Source: Rhodanobacter sp. C06 (lineage in GTDB: Bacteria > Pseudomonadota > Gammaproteobacteria > Xanthomonadales > Rhodanobacteraceae). From it: 64,000 nucleotides of DNA. The translations under genes and the position numbers were made by a program. The notes under the pieces are model-generated. The model saw only the letters and a list, made by a program, of their open reading frames with translations. It was not told where the DNA came from and searched no databases. Location of the stretch: contig NZ_MUNP01000077.1 in NCBI RefSeq assembly GCF_002001105.1, positions 62,001 to 126,000 on the forward strand. Direction: 5' to 3'. Below, one piece after another: positions 11,975 through 22,696 of the stretch. Within the stretch, counting starts at the first letter, position 1. Each line of letters starts with the position of its first letter.

Positions 11975-13285
11975 TCAATGGCTCTTGAGTTGCAGCGCCG
12001 GCGCGACGTGGCAGGCGCGCCACGCCGGCAGTATTCCGGCCAGCAGGCTGGCGCCGATCGCCAGCGCGAACGTGACCAGCAACATGGCCGGATCAAGGTG
12101 CGCCAGGGAGGCATAGTCGGACGCACGGTGCCGGACCATCCACAAGCCGAACAGGGACAGCAGGAGGCCGCCGGCCCCGCCGGCGATCCCGATCACCCCG
12201 GATTCGGTCAGCAACTGTGCGAACAACGCGCGCCTGGACGCCCCCAGCGCGCGCCGCACGCTCAGCTCGCCCGAACGGCGCAGGAATTTCGCCAGCATCA
12301 GGCCGACGGTGTTGACCAGGCATACCAGCAGGAAACCGAACGCCAGCCACGCCTGCAGGCGCACGTCGCCCGGCACGACGCGGTTGTAGTCCAGCCACTG
12401 CATCAGGTTGCGCAACTGCACGTTCGGTGCGCGCTGGAAGCGGCCCAGCGCCTTCTGTTCTTCCGAGTTGTGGACCAGGAACTGCCGGTACGCCGCGGCC
12501 TTGGCCGCACTGTCCAGCTCCACCCAGAACTGCAGCCACACGCAGGTCGCCGAGGGATAGGCATTGCCCTCCACGCCACCGGTGCCGTTGCCCCAGCAAT
12601 CGTTGGAGCCGTTCTTGGCGAAATGCAGTTCCAGCGCCGTCTGCAGCGGCAGGAATGCCTGTTCGTAGTAGTTGTACGAGCCGGTGGTGAGATCGTAGAA
12701 ATGCGGGTTCGGTCGCCAGCTGTCGAGCACGCCGACGACGCGGAACGTGATGCCGCCCAAGCGCAGGCTGCGTCCCGTGCTGTCGGCACCGTCGAACACT
12801 TTGTCGTTGAGCTGGCGCGTGATCACCACGTCGCGCGCGTGCGCCTCGTCGTCGGCACCGGTCCAGCCGCGGCCGTACAGGAACGGCGTGTCGAACATCG
12901 CGAAAAAATCCGCGCTGGTGTAGCGAGCCTCCACGTAGAACGGATCGAGTGACGATGAACCCGGCTGGATCGGCACCGCGCCACCGGCCATCAACGCCTG
13001 CCTGTCGGCACGCTTCGCCCGCAGCAGATTCATGCCGTCGATCAAGGTGACCTGCTCCGGCGCCAGCGTGCCGGGCATCATGCCGCGCGCGTCCTGCGGG
13101 TCGATCTGCGGGTAGTACAACTTGCCGCTCTTGCCCGGCAGCGGGTCGCCCGACAGCACGTGCAAAACGGTCAAGGTGGTCATGCACGCGCCGATGCCCA
13201 CCGCGATCGCCAGCACCATCAGCGCGCCCAGCACCTTGTTGCGCGTGAGGCTGTGCAAAGCGAGGTCGAGGTAGTAGCCGAACAT
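11975..13285 (-). CDS. FtsX-type permease A6, mirror copy with one substitution
   Basis: Inverted copy of 44770-46080 except at base 12469, which makes residue 273 Asn (AAC) where the right arm has Tyr (TAC). Paralogues A4, A7, A8 and A9 all have Tyr here in the (H/D/Q)YS(E/A)(E/Q)Q motif, so the left-arm base is derived or an error. Confidence 0.85.
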   Translation of the reverse strand: MFGYYLDLALHSLTRNKVLGALMVLAIAVGIGACMTTLTVLHVLSGDPLPGKSGKLYYPQIDPQDARGMMPGTLAPEQVTLIDGMNLLRAKRADRQALMAGGAVPIQPGSSSLDPFYVEARYTSADFFAMFDTPFLYGRGWTGADDEAHARDVVITRQLNDKVFDGADSTGRSLRLGGITFRVVGVLDSWRPNPHFYDLTTGSYNYYEQAFLPLQTALELHFAKNGSNDCWGNGTGGVEGNAYPSATCVWLQFWVELDSAAKAAAYRQFLVHNSEEQKALGRFQRAPNVQLRNLMQWLDYNRVVPGDVRLQAWLAFGFLLVCLVNTVGLMLAKFLRRSGELSVRRALGASRRALFAQLLTESGVIGIAGGAGGLLLSLFGLWMVRHRASDYASLAHLDPAMLLVTFALAIGASLLAGILPAWRACHVAPALQLKSH

Positions 13286-13306
13286 TCCATGCCTCCTTGA
13301 TTGGAC

Positions 13307-13332
13307 CCCCTCTCCCGCAGGCGGGAGAGGGG
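13307..13332. repeat. Single GC-rich hairpin between pairs 5 and 6, mirror copy
   Basis: Inverted copy of 44723-44748. Confidence 0.8.
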
Positions 13333-13337
13333 AAACC

Positions 13338-14543
13338 TCAAACGCTGCGCGTCGCCACTACCGGGGGCACCGCCGCCGCGCGCAGCGCGGGGCCGAGTAC
13401 CGCGAGCTGACCGATCAGCCACAGCGCGATCGCGCCGCATGGCAGGTAGTACCAGGGCATGCGGCTCGTCGCGTAATGGCTCATCAGGTACAGGTTGATG
13501 CCGAAGGCCAGCACCATACCGACCGCCACACCCATGCTGCTGAGCAGGAAATTCTCGGTCTGGAAGTACTGCAGGATATGGCCACGGGTGGCGCCCACCG
13601 CGCGGCGGACGCCGATCTGCCGGCGCCGCTGGCCGACCCAGAAGCTGGTGAGGCCGACGATGCCGAAAGCGGTGACCGCCAGCATCACCACGCAGACCAG
13701 CACCAGCATCCACACCATGCTGCTGGTGTCGGCGAAGTAGTCGGTGCGCATCTGCGCGTAGGTCTTGCCCTCCACCACCGCACCCGGCTCCAGCCGGCCC
13801 AGTGCCTGCACCGCTTCGCGCACGACGCGGTCGCGATCCTGTGGTGCGTTGCGCAGCACGTAGTCGCCCATCATCTCGTCCGGATGCGATGGATAGAACA
13901 CGCTGGAATACCGGCCACCGGGACCGCTGAACTTGGGATCCTGCGCCAGCACGTCGCCGACCACGCCCACCACCGTCCAGCTTTCACCATTGGCATACAG
14001 CGTCTTGCCCAGCGCACCCTGGCCGGGCCACAGGCGTTGCGCGTCGCTTTGCGTGACCAGCAGGACGTGGCTGGTGGACTGGAAATTCTTCAGGCCGCTG
14101 TCCGCGTATTCGTCGGCGTTGAAGAAGCGCCCTTGCAGCAGGTGCAGCCCCAGCGCCTGCTCGCCACCGCTGCCGAGGAAATACACCGAGGTGTTCACCG
14201 TGGTCTTCCCGTCCGGCGTGGTGGTGAAACCGGTCAGCGCAGGATTCTGGTCCAGCGGCATGCTGGTCGCCGCGGCTGCCGCCGTGACCCCAGCGATGCC
14301 GCGCAGGGCGGCCAGGTTGCGTGGGATATCACTGGCAGCGAGGGCGGGGTCGGTACCGTTCACCGTGATGACCGAGATACCTTGCTCGTCGATCGCGTTT
14401 GGCCAGTGGATGTCGGCCATGCGCTGGCCGATCATGAACACGGCATTGCACAGCACCGCGCAGGCCAGCGCGATCTCCAGCACGATCAGCGCGGCCGGGA
14501 TGCGGTGCCTGCGCAGGCTGGCGAGTATCGGGCGGATTTCCAT
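13338..14543 (-). CDS. FtsX-type permease B5, mirror copy
   Basis: Inverted copy of 43512-44717. Confidence 0.85.
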   Translation of the reverse strand: MEIRPILASLRRHRIPAALIVLEIALACAVLCNAVFMIGQRMADIHWPNAIDEQGISVITVNGTDPALAASDIPRNLAALRGIAGVTAAAAATSMPLDQNPALTGFTTTPDGKTTVNTSVYFLGSGGEQALGLHLLQGRFFNADEYADSGLKNFQSTSHVLLVTQSDAQRLWPGQGALGKTLYANGESWTVVGVVGDVLAQDPKFSGPGGRYSSVFYPSHPDEMMGDYVLRNAPQDRDRVVREAVQALGRLEPGAVVEGKTYAQMRTDYFADTSSMVWMLVLVCVVMLAVTAFGIVGLTSFWVGQRRRQIGVRRAVGATRGHILQYFQTENFLLSSMGVAVGMVLAFGINLYLMSHYATSRMPWYYLPCGAIALWLIGQLAVLGPALRAAAVPPVVATRSV

Positions 14544-14604
14544 GGTGCGGTTCCTTTGGGAAGTGCGGTCGCGGACGGCCGCTTTTTTGCGCGGTGGAAG
14601 CGGA

Positions 14605-15912
14605 TCAGACAGCTTTCAACTGTGGAGCGGGCGCCACCACGCAGGCGCGCCACGCAGGCAGCAGGCCGGCGACCAGGCTGGCCAGCAGCGCCACCACGAA
14701 GGTAAACAGGAACATCGACAGGTCCAGATGCGCGAGGCTGGCGTACTGCGCCGGCTGGTGGCGGATGCCCCACAGCCCCAGCTCGGCAAAGACCAGCCCC
14801 AGCACGCCGCCGGCCACGCCCACGATGGCGGCCTCGACCATGAACTGCGTGAAGATCGCGCCGCGCGAGGCGCCCAGCGCGCGGCGCACGCCGATCTCGC
14901 GTGAGCGGCGCAGGCACTTGGCCAGCAGCAGGCCCACCGTGTTCACCACGCAGATCAGCAGGAAGCCGAACGCCAGCCCGGCCTGCAGGCGCACGTCGTC
15001 CGGCACCACGTGTTCGCTGCGCATCCATTCCATCAGGCCCGACAAGGCCGTGTCGGTACGCTGGTACCGCCCCAGCGCCACCTGCTCCTTCGCGTAATTG
15101 CCGAGGAACATCTTGTAGGCCGCGACATCGGCGGCATTCGGCAACTGCACCCACAGACCCAGCCAGATCGCCGGGGCCGTTTCCAGATGTTCGACGTCGA
15201 TCGATTTCCCGTAGCCCATCATCGTGCTCGGCATCAGGTCGTCGGCGCGTGCGCCCTGCAGCGGCACGAACACCGCGTCGCCCTCGCCGTAGCTGTGGCC
15301 GCCCAGATGCACCGCGTAGAAGCGTGGCTGCGGCGCCCACGTGCGCAGCACACCGATGATGCGGAAGTCGTGATCCTCGATGCGGATCATGCGCCCCACG
15401 CTGTTCGCGCCGCCGAACAGCTTGTCGTTGAGCGAGCCGGCGATCACCGCGACCTGCGCGCGGCCCTCGTCGTCCGCCGCGGTCCAGCCCGAACCGTATT
15501 GGAACGGCGCATCGAACATCGGGAAGAAGTCGGTCGTGGTCAGCACGCCCTGCGCATAGAACGGCTTGCCGACACCCGATGGCGGGGTCAGCTTGACCTG
15601 CGACATGGCCATCGCCGCCTGCCGTTCCGCCTTGCGCGCGTGGATCAGGTTCATCGCGTCGATGTAGCTCATCAGATACGGCACCCGCTTCCCGCTGCGC
15701 GAGAACGGCTGGTTCGCCGGGTAGGGATCGAGCTGCGGATAGAACAGCTGCGCGCTCTTCTGCGGAATCGGGTCGCCCGACAGCAGTCGCAGCACGGCCA
15801 GCGTGGTGATCGTGGCCCCAATGCCCAATGCCAGCGCGAGCACCATCAGGGTGGTGAGCACCTTGTTGCGCTTCAGGCTGCGCAGGGCCAGGTCGAGGTA
15901 ATAGCCGAACAT
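14605..15912 (-). CDS. FtsX-type permease A5, mirror copy
   Basis: Inverted copy of 42143-43450. A GTG lies directly before the chosen ATG. Confidence 0.85.
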   Translation of the reverse strand: MFGYYLDLALRSLKRNKVLTTLMVLALALGIGATITTLAVLRLLSGDPIPQKSAQLFYPQLDPYPANQPFSRSGKRVPYLMSYIDAMNLIHARKAERQAAMAMSQVKLTPPSGVGKPFYAQGVLTTTDFFPMFDAPFQYGSGWTAADDEGRAQVAVIAGSLNDKLFGGANSVGRMIRIEDHDFRIIGVLRTWAPQPRFYAVHLGGHSYGEGDAVFVPLQGARADDLMPSTMMGYGKSIDVEHLETAPAIWLGLWVQLPNAADVAAYKMFLGNYAKEQVALGRYQRTDTALSGLMEWMRSEHVVPDDVRLQAGLAFGFLLICVVNTVGLLLAKCLRRSREIGVRRALGASRGAIFTQFMVEAAIVGVAGGVLGLVFAELGLWGIRHQPAQYASLAHLDLSMFLFTFVVALLASLVAGLLPAWRACVVAPAPQLKAV

Positions 15913-15934
15913 CACGCATCTCCTTCATGGGTCT

Positions 15935-16046
15935 CCCCTCTCCCTTCGGGAGAGGGGCCGGGGGAGAGGGTCCGGTCAAGGCGTATCGCCTCGCTCCGCC
16001 CGTACCTCTCCCGCCCTCGTGGGCACCCTCTCCCGGAGGGAGAGGG
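15935..16046. repeat. Composite palindromic element between pairs 4 and 5, mirror copy
   Basis: Inverted copy of 42009-42120. Confidence 0.85.
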
Positions 16047-16050
16047 AAAA

Positions 16051-17283
16051 TCACACCGACCGCGTCGCCACCACCGGCGGCACCGCCGCGGCGCGCAGCG
16101 CGGGGCCGAGCACGGCGAGCTGGCCGATGGCCCACAGCGCGAGCGCGCCCACCGGGAAATAGATGCCCGGCAGCCGCGGCAATTCGTAATGCGTCATCAG
16201 GAACAGGTTGATGCCGTAGGCCAGCGCCATGCCGAGCACGATGCCGAAGGTGGCGAGCAGGAAGTTCTCGGTCTGGAAGTAGCGCAGGATGTCGCCGCGG
16301 GTGGCGCCCAGCGCGCGGCGCACGCCGATGGTGCGGCGGCGCTGCCCCACCCAGAAGCTGGCCAGGCCGACGATGCCCAGCGCGGTCACCGTGAGCAGCG
16401 CCACGATCACGCCGACCAGGATGCCGGCCATCGCGCGGTCGCTGGCGAAGAATTCGCGTCGCGCCTCGTCGTAGGTGCGCTTCGTCACCACCACGCGGTT
16501 GGGGTCGAGTTGCTTGAGCTTGGCCACGGCAGCCTTGATCACCGCTTCGCGATCCTGCGGTGCCGTGCGCAGCACGTAGCTCGCGCCATCGGCCAAGGTC
16601 ATGTGGATCGGCCACATCACGCTGTACTGCGGCCCCATGCGCAGCATATTGGGCCGCGCCAGCGACGCCACCACGCCGATGACGCGTAGCGCGATGTCCT
16701 TCCCTACATAGGCCGTCTGGCCGAGGGGGTCCTTGCCCGGCCACATGCGTTCGGCGAGCGCACGCGTCACGATCATGGTTTGCGGCAAGCCTTTCGTGTC
16801 GCCGGTCTTCAGGGCCGCCATGGCGGTGTCCAGGTCGACGTATTCGCCCGGCCCGAAGTCGCGCCCGGCCACCAGCCGCACGCCCAGCGTGGGCAGGATG
16901 TTCTGCCCCATGTACTGCGACACGTTGACGGTGGGCTGCTGCTGGTGCGGATCGAGCATGAGCCCGCTGTTCGACGAACCGCCGTAGCTGAAGGGCAATT
17001 CCTCGACCACCCCCACCTGCCGCACGCCGGCAATCTGTCGTAGCGCTGCCAGGTCCGTTTCCGTCTGCGCCTTGGCATCGGGGCTCTTGCCGATGTGGCC
17101 CAACTGGATCTGCACCAGCTCGTGTTCGGCGATGCCACTGGGCATGTCCATGCGCTGCAGGCGCTGGCCGATCAGGAACACCGCGTTGCACACGATGGCG
17201 CAGGTCAGCGCGATCTCCAGGATCAACAGGCACGCGGTGACCTTGTGCCGGCGCAGGGTCGAGAGTATGGGTCGCAGTTCCAT
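16051..17283 (-). CDS. FtsX-type permease B4, mirror copy
   Basis: Inverted copy of 40772-42004. Confidence 0.85.
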   Translation of the reverse strand: MELRPILSTLRRHKVTACLLILEIALTCAIVCNAVFLIGQRLQRMDMPSGIAEHELVQIQLGHIGKSPDAKAQTETDLAALRQIAGVRQVGVVEELPFSYGGSSNSGLMLDPHQQQPTVNVSQYMGQNILPTLGVRLVAGRDFGPGEYVDLDTAMAALKTGDTKGLPQTMIVTRALAERMWPGKDPLGQTAYVGKDIALRVIGVVASLARPNMLRMGPQYSVMWPIHMTLADGASYVLRTAPQDREAVIKAAVAKLKQLDPNRVVVTKRTYDEARREFFASDRAMAGILVGVIVALLTVTALGIVGLASFWVGQRRRTIGVRRALGATRGDILRYFQTENFLLATFGIVLGMALAYGINLFLMTHYELPRLPGIYFPVGALALWAIGQLAVLGPALRAAAVPPVVATRSV

Positions 17284-17294
17284 GCCGATGCTCC

Positions 17295-18602
17295 TCAATT
17301 GCTCTTGAGCTGGAGGGCCGGCGCCACCTGGCAGGCGCGCCACGCGGGCAGCAGGCCAGCGAGCAGGCTCGCGCCCAGCGCCAGCAGGAAGGTGGTGAAC
17401 AGCATCGCGGGGTCGAGATGCGCCAGCGCGGCATAGCTGGCTGGTTGCCGTCGCACCAGCCACAGGCCGATGAAGGCCAGCAGCAGGCCGCCCATGCCGC
17501 CGACCAGGCCGACCACGCCGGACTCCACCAGCAACTGCGCGAACAGCGCCTTCTTCGACGCACCCAGCGCGCGGCGCACGCCCAACTCGCTCGCGCGGCG
17601 CAGGAACTTCGCCAGCATCAGGCCCACGGTGTTCACCAGGCAGACCAGCAGGAACCCGAGCGCCAGCCAGGTCTGCAGGCGCACGTCGTCGGGCACCACC
17701 TGGTTGTAGTCCAGCCACTGCATCACGTTGCGCAACTCGACGTTGGGCGGCCGCTGGAAGCGGCCCAGCGCCTTCTGCTGTTCGGAGTAGTGGACGAGGA
17801 AAGTCTTGTACGCCGCCGCCTTGGCCGGGCTGTCCAGTTGCACCCAGAACTGCAGCCACACGCAGGGCGCATTGTGGTCGGGCGTGTTCCCGCCGCCACC
17901 GTTGCCCCAGCAATCGACGCTGCCGTCATGAACCATGCCCACGTCCTGCGAAGTGGACAGCGGCACGAACACGCCCTCGTTCTCGTCGTAGCTCTTGCGG
18001 TTCAGATCGTAGAAGTTCGGGTTGGGGCTCCAGTCGCCGGTCACGCCCACGATGCGGAAATCCGTACCGTCCAGTCGCAGCGCCTTGCCGGTGCTGTCGC
18101 CGCCGCCGAACAGCTTGTCGTTGAGCCGGCTGCTGATCACCGCCACGCGCTCATGCGCCTCGTCTTCTGCCGCGCCCCAGGCATGGCCGTACTGGAACGG
18201 CACGCCGAACATCGTGAAAAAATCGGCGGTGGTGTAGCGCGCATCCTCATAGAACGGATCGAGCGTGGAGTTGCCTGGCTGCACCGCCACGTCGCCGCCG
18301 GTCATCAGCGCCTGCCGATCCGCGCGCTTCGCCTGCAGCAGGTTCATGCCGTCGATCCAGGTCACCTGATCCATCGGCTTCGACTTGCCGGGCAGGTAGC
18401 CGCGGCTGTCCTGCGGATCGATCTGCGGGTAGTACAGCGTGCCGCTGCGCCCCGGCAGCGGATCGCCCGACAGCACGTGCAGCACGGTGAGCGTGGTCAT
18501 CGAGGCGCCGATGCCCAGCGCGATCGCCAGCACCATCAGTGCGGTGAGCACCTTGTTGCGCGCGAGGCTGCGTAGTGCGAGGTCGAAGTAATAGCCGAAC
18601 AT
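17295..18602 (-). CDS. FtsX-type permease A4, mirror copy
   Basis: Inverted copy of 39453-40760. Confidence 0.85.
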   Translation of the reverse strand: MFGYYFDLALRSLARNKVLTALMVLAIALGIGASMTTLTVLHVLSGDPLPGRSGTLYYPQIDPQDSRGYLPGKSKPMDQVTWIDGMNLLQAKRADRQALMTGGDVAVQPGNSTLDPFYEDARYTTADFFTMFGVPFQYGHAWGAAEDEAHERVAVISSRLNDKLFGGGDSTGKALRLDGTDFRIVGVTGDWSPNPNFYDLNRKSYDENEGVFVPLSTSQDVGMVHDGSVDCWGNGGGGNTPDHNAPCVWLQFWVQLDSPAKAAAYKTFLVHYSEQQKALGRFQRPPNVELRNVMQWLDYNQVVPDDVRLQTWLALGFLLVCLVNTVGLMLAKFLRRASELGVRRALGASKKALFAQLLVESGVVGLVGGMGGLLLAFIGLWLVRRQPASYAALAHLDPAMLFTTFLLALGASLLAGLLPAWRACQVAPALQLKSN

Positions 18603-18623
18603 TCCGTGCCTCCGTCATTGCAC

Positions 18624-18736
18624 TCCCCTCTCCCTTCGGGAGAGGGTTGGGGGAGAGGGTTCGGCCAGCGCGCAATGCCACGCTCCGCCCGTACCCTCTC
18701 CCGCCCTGCGGGCACCCTCCCCCGGAGGGGGAGGGG
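18624..18736. repeat. Composite palindromic element between pairs 3 and 4, mirror copy
   Basis: Inverted copy of 39319-39431. Confidence 0.85.
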
Positions 18737-18741
18737 AAAAC

Positions 18742-19959
18742 TCACACGCTCCGTGTCGCCACCACCGGCGGCACTGCCGCGGCGCGCAGTGCGGGGCCGA
18801 GCACGGCGAGCTGGCCCAACCCCCACAGCACCAGCGCGCCCACCGGCAGGTAGTACAAAGGCAGATGCGGCAGCTCGTAGAACTTCATCAGCACCGCGTT
18901 GAGCACGAAGGCCAGCAGCATGCCCAGCGCGATGCCGAACGTGACGATCAGGAAGTTCTCGGTCTGGAAGTAGCGCAGGATGTCGCCGCGCGTCGCGCCG
19001 ATCGCGCGGCGTATGCCGATCTGCTTGCGCCGCTGCGCCACCCAGAAGCTGGTGAGGCCGACAATGCCAAGCGCGGTAACGCCAAGCATGAGGACAACCA
19101 CGCCGAGCAGCAGGCCGATCATGATGCGGTCGGTCTTGAAGTAGTTCATGCGCAGGTCACCCAGGGTTTTGCTGTTGTCCTGGTCCAGCACCACGTCGGG
19201 GGCGATCTTCGGCACGGCGGCGCGCGCTGCCTGCAGCACGCGCTGCACATCCTGCGGCCGGGCTCGCAGCAGGTAGGTGCCGGCCAACGAGCCGCCCGGC
19301 ACGACCGGCGTGAACACCGTCCACTCACCCTGCTGCAGGTCGTATTGGCTGGGTTGAGCACGCGCGTAGTGGTCCACCACGCCCATGACGCGAAAGTGCA
19401 TTTTGTCGCACCAGAAGTCCTTGCCCAGCGGGTTCTCGCCCGGCCACGCATGTTCCGCCCACTGGCGGGTCACCAGCACCTGCGCATCGTCGGGAAGGAA
19501 GCTGGTGGCGGGCCGATAGTCGTCGGGCTGCGGGAGGCGCCCCTCGACCAGTTTCAAGCCCAATGCCTTGAACGTGCCCGGCCCGGCCAGCACGAAATCC
19601 ACTACGCCGATCAGGTTCTTGAAATCGCCCGGCTCATGCGTGACGCCCGCCGCACCCGTTTGCGGTCCGAACGGCACCTCGCTGATGAGGGTGGCCGACT
19701 GCACGCCCGGAATTGACCGCAAGCCGGTCAGCATGCGCGCGTTGACGTCGGCCGCCTGATTCGGATCGAAGCCGTTGACCGTCAATACCGCCAACGAACT
19801 CTCGTCGACGCCGCTGTTGATCTGGATCATCGTCCAGCGCCGCGCCACCAGGAAGCAGGCGTTGCACAACACGGCGCAGGCCAGCGCGATCTCCATCGCG
19901 ATCAGCAAGGTGGCCAGACGATGGCGGCGCAGCGCCGCGAGTATCGGTTTGATCTGCAT
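18742..19959 (-). CDS. FtsX-type permease B3, mirror copy
   Basis: Inverted copy of 38096-39313. Confidence 0.85.
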   Translation of the reverse strand: MQIKPILAALRRHRLATLLIAMEIALACAVLCNACFLVARRWTMIQINSGVDESSLAVLTVNGFDPNQAADVNARMLTGLRSIPGVQSATLISEVPFGPQTGAAGVTHEPGDFKNLIGVVDFVLAGPGTFKALGLKLVEGRLPQPDDYRPATSFLPDDAQVLVTRQWAEHAWPGENPLGKDFWCDKMHFRVMGVVDHYARAQPSQYDLQQGEWTVFTPVVPGGSLAGTYLLRARPQDVQRVLQAARAAVPKIAPDVVLDQDNSKTLGDLRMNYFKTDRIMIGLLLGVVVLMLGVTALGIVGLTSFWVAQRRKQIGIRRAIGATRGDILRYFQTENFLIVTFGIALGMLLAFVLNAVLMKFYELPHLPLYYLPVGALVLWGLGQLAVLGPALRAAAVPPVVATRSV

Positions 19960-19970
19960 GGTCGGCCTCC

Positions 19971-21272
19971 TCACAACGCCTTGAGTTGCCAGCCGGGAAC
20001 CACGCGACTGGCGCGCAGCGCAGGTATCAGCCCGGCGAGCAGGCTGGTGCCGACCGCCAGTACGAACGTGACGAGGAACATGGCGGTGTCCAGGTGCGCG
20101 AGGTGGGCGTAGTCCACCGGTTGCTGCCGCACCAGCCACAACCCGAACAGCGTCAGCAGCCAGCCGAAGCCGCCGCCGAGCAAACCGATCAGACCGGCCT
20201 CGACCAGGCACTGAGCGAAGATCGCGCCGCGGCTGGCGCCCAGCGCGCGGCGCACGCCGATCTCGCCACTGCGACGCAGGAACTTCGCCAGCAGCAAGCC
20301 CACCGCGTTGAACAGGCAGATGACGAGGAAGGCCGACGCCAGCCACGCCTGCAGACGCACGTCGCCGGGCACCTGGCCGCGGTAGGTCAGCCAGGTCATC
20401 AGGTCGCGCAGCCGCGCATGCTCGCTGCCCACGGCGAAGCGGCCCAGCGACTTCTGCGTGTTCGCGTAATCGTCCAGGAAGCGCGCGTAGTCGCGCACCT
20501 TGGCCGGGCTGTCCAGCTCCACCCACAGCCACACCCACACGCAATCGGCGTTCTGCAGGTCGCCCATGGATGGCGGCACATGCCAGCAGGTATAGGCTTG
20601 GAAGTTGCCCTTGTTGATTTCCATGCTGCTGGTGAACGGGGCAAAGACATCTTCCGACTTGCTGAAGTTCTGGCTCCACGGGTCGTAGAACAGCGGCGTG
20701 GGGCGCCACGGCTTCAGTACGCCGACGATGCGCATGTCGGCATCGCGCACGCGCAGGATGCGGCCCACGCTGTTGGCGCCGCCAAACAGTTTCTGGTTGA
20801 GGTCGGCCGAAATCACCGCCACGCGCGCATGGTGCGCGTCGTCGTCCGCGCTCCAGCCGGAGCCGTACTGGAACGGCACGTCGAACATCGGGAAGAAATC
20901 CGCCGAAGTGGAGAGCATGCTCGGCAGCAGCGGTGGCTGGCCACTGTCCGGCAAGCGCACCTTCACGGGGCTGCTGGTGATGATCGCCTGGCGGTCGGCG
21001 CGATGCGCGTTCCACAGGTCCATGGCCGAGCGGTAATCCATCGCCGGACGCGGCTCGGTGCTTCCCCCCACGACGGGATTCTCCGGATCCACCTGCGGGA
21101 AAAACAGCGTGCTGCTCTTGCCGGGCAGCGGATCGCCGGACAACAGATGCACCACCGTCAGCGTGGTCATGCACGCACCGATGCCCACCGCGATGGCCAG
21201 CACCATAAGCGCGGTGAGCACGCGGTTGCGCTTGAGGCTGCGCAGGGCGAGGTCGAGGTAGTAAGCAAACAT
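19971..21272 (-). CDS. FtsX-type permease A3, mirror copy
   Basis: Inverted copy of 36783-38084. Confidence 0.85.
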   Translation of the reverse strand: MFAYYLDLALRSLKRNRVLTALMVLAIAVGIGACMTTLTVVHLLSGDPLPGKSSTLFFPQVDPENPVVGGSTEPRPAMDYRSAMDLWNAHRADRQAIITSSPVKVRLPDSGQPPLLPSMLSTSADFFPMFDVPFQYGSGWSADDDAHHARVAVISADLNQKLFGGANSVGRILRVRDADMRIVGVLKPWRPTPLFYDPWSQNFSKSEDVFAPFTSSMEINKGNFQAYTCWHVPPSMGDLQNADCVWVWLWVELDSPAKVRDYARFLDDYANTQKSLGRFAVGSEHARLRDLMTWLTYRGQVPGDVRLQAWLASAFLVICLFNAVGLLLAKFLRRSGEIGVRRALGASRGAIFAQCLVEAGLIGLLGGGFGWLLTLFGLWLVRQQPVDYAHLAHLDTAMFLVTFVLAVGTSLLAGLIPALRASRVVPGWQLKAL

Positions 21273-21298
21273 TCCAAACTCTCCTCAGTTTGCAGACT

Positions 21299-21417
21299 CC
21301 CTCTCCCCCAACCTTGTTGGGGGAGAGGGTTGGGGTGAGGGGGCGCTCCTCGCCAAGCGAAAATGCAAAAGCGCCCCCTCACCCTGCCCTCTCCCCCGGC
21401 GCAGCCGGGGGAGAGGG
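21299..21417. repeat. Composite palindromic element between pairs 2 and 3, mirror copy
   Basis: Inverted copy of 36638-36756. Confidence 0.85.
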
Positions 21418-21426
21418 TTCAAGCAA

Positions 21427-22686
21427 TCACGCCGCCCGCGTCGCCGTCACCGGCGGCACGTTGGACGCGCGCCGCGCGGGTACGAACACCGCGCACTGGC
21501 CCAGCACCAGCACTGCCGCCACGCCGATCAAGGTGTAGACCACCGGCAGGCGGTCCATCTGATAGAGGCGCATCAGCCACAGGTTGAGGCCGATCGCCAT
21601 GACGATGCCGATCACTGCGCCACTGCCGGCGATCAGCAGGTTCTCCAGCTGGAAGTAGTGCAGGATGTCGACCTTGCGCGCGCCCAGCGCGCGGCGCACG
21701 CCAATCTGGCGGTGGCGCTGGCCGACCCAGAAGCTGGTGAGGCCCACGATGCCCGCCGCGGTGACGCTGAGCAGGACCAGGCAGATCACGCCCATCAGGA
21801 TCGCCATGCCCACGTCGGCGCGATAAGCCTCGGCGCGGATGTCGGCGTACGACTTGACGCTGTCGTCGTCGAGCACGCGCAGCGGGTTCACCTTGTACAG
21901 CGTGGGCGCCGCCGCCTTCATCGCTGCTTCCAGCTGGCCCGGTTTGGTACGCACTGCGTAACGCGCGAAGCCCGCGTCCAGCCGCGTGGGCACCAGAGTG
22001 GCGTTCCAGGTGAACCCGTTGACCCAGCTGCCAGTGGAAGGCACTTGCAGGCGCGTCACCACGCCGACGATGGTGCTGGGGGCGCTGCTGCCGTCGACAT
22101 AGATCGGCTTGCCCACCGCGTCACCTTTCGGGAACAGCTTGTCCGCCAGCGCCTTGGTGACGATGACGATCGGGCGCGGCGGGTTGTCGCGGAAGCCCTG
22201 GTTTTGCACGTCGCCGGCATTGAACCAGCGGCCGGCCGCCAGTTTCACGCCCAGCGTCGACATGGCCTGGTCGTCCGTGAAGTAGTAGGTGGTGCGCACG
22301 TTGTTGCCCGTGTCGCTGAACTTGGCATCGGGCTTGAGCGAGACCGCGCCGTTCCAGGAGGAATTCAGCAACGGCAGCGAGTTGATCGGCGCCACCGAGG
22401 CCACGCCGGGCAGGTTGCGCAGCGCCACGAGATCCTCCTTCTGCATGGCGTCGAGCTTGGCCACGCCATCGGGCGTGTCGGCGCTGGGCGCGCCCACCCA
22501 TTGCTGGGTGACCAGGAACAGGTTGCTCTCGTCCAGTCCGGTGGGGCGGTTCACCCGGTCGATGCGCTGGCCGATGATGAAGATGGCGTTGCAGACGATC
22601 GCCAGGGTCAGCGCGATCTGCAGCGCGATCAGCACCACGCCCGCCTTGTGCTTGCGCAATGCCGCGATCATGGGATGCAGTTTCAT
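21427..22686 (-). CDS. FtsX-type permease B2, mirror copy
   Basis: Inverted copy of 35369-36628. Confidence 0.85.
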   Translation of the reverse strand: MKLHPMIAALRKHKAGVVLIALQIALTLAIVCNAIFIIGQRIDRVNRPTGLDESNLFLVTQQWVGAPSADTPDGVAKLDAMQKEDLVALRNLPGVASVAPINSLPLLNSSWNGAVSLKPDAKFSDTGNNVRTTYYFTDDQAMSTLGVKLAAGRWFNAGDVQNQGFRDNPPRPIVIVTKALADKLFPKGDAVGKPIYVDGSSAPSTIVGVVTRLQVPSTGSWVNGFTWNATLVPTRLDAGFARYAVRTKPGQLEAAMKAAAPTLYKVNPLRVLDDDSVKSYADIRAEAYRADVGMAILMGVICLVLLSVTAAGIVGLTSFWVGQRHRQIGVRRALGARKVDILHYFQLENLLIAGSGAVIGIVMAIGLNLWLMRLYQMDRLPVVYTLIGVAAVLVLGQCAVFVPARRASNVPPVTATRAA

Positions 22687-22696
22687 GGCGCGCTCC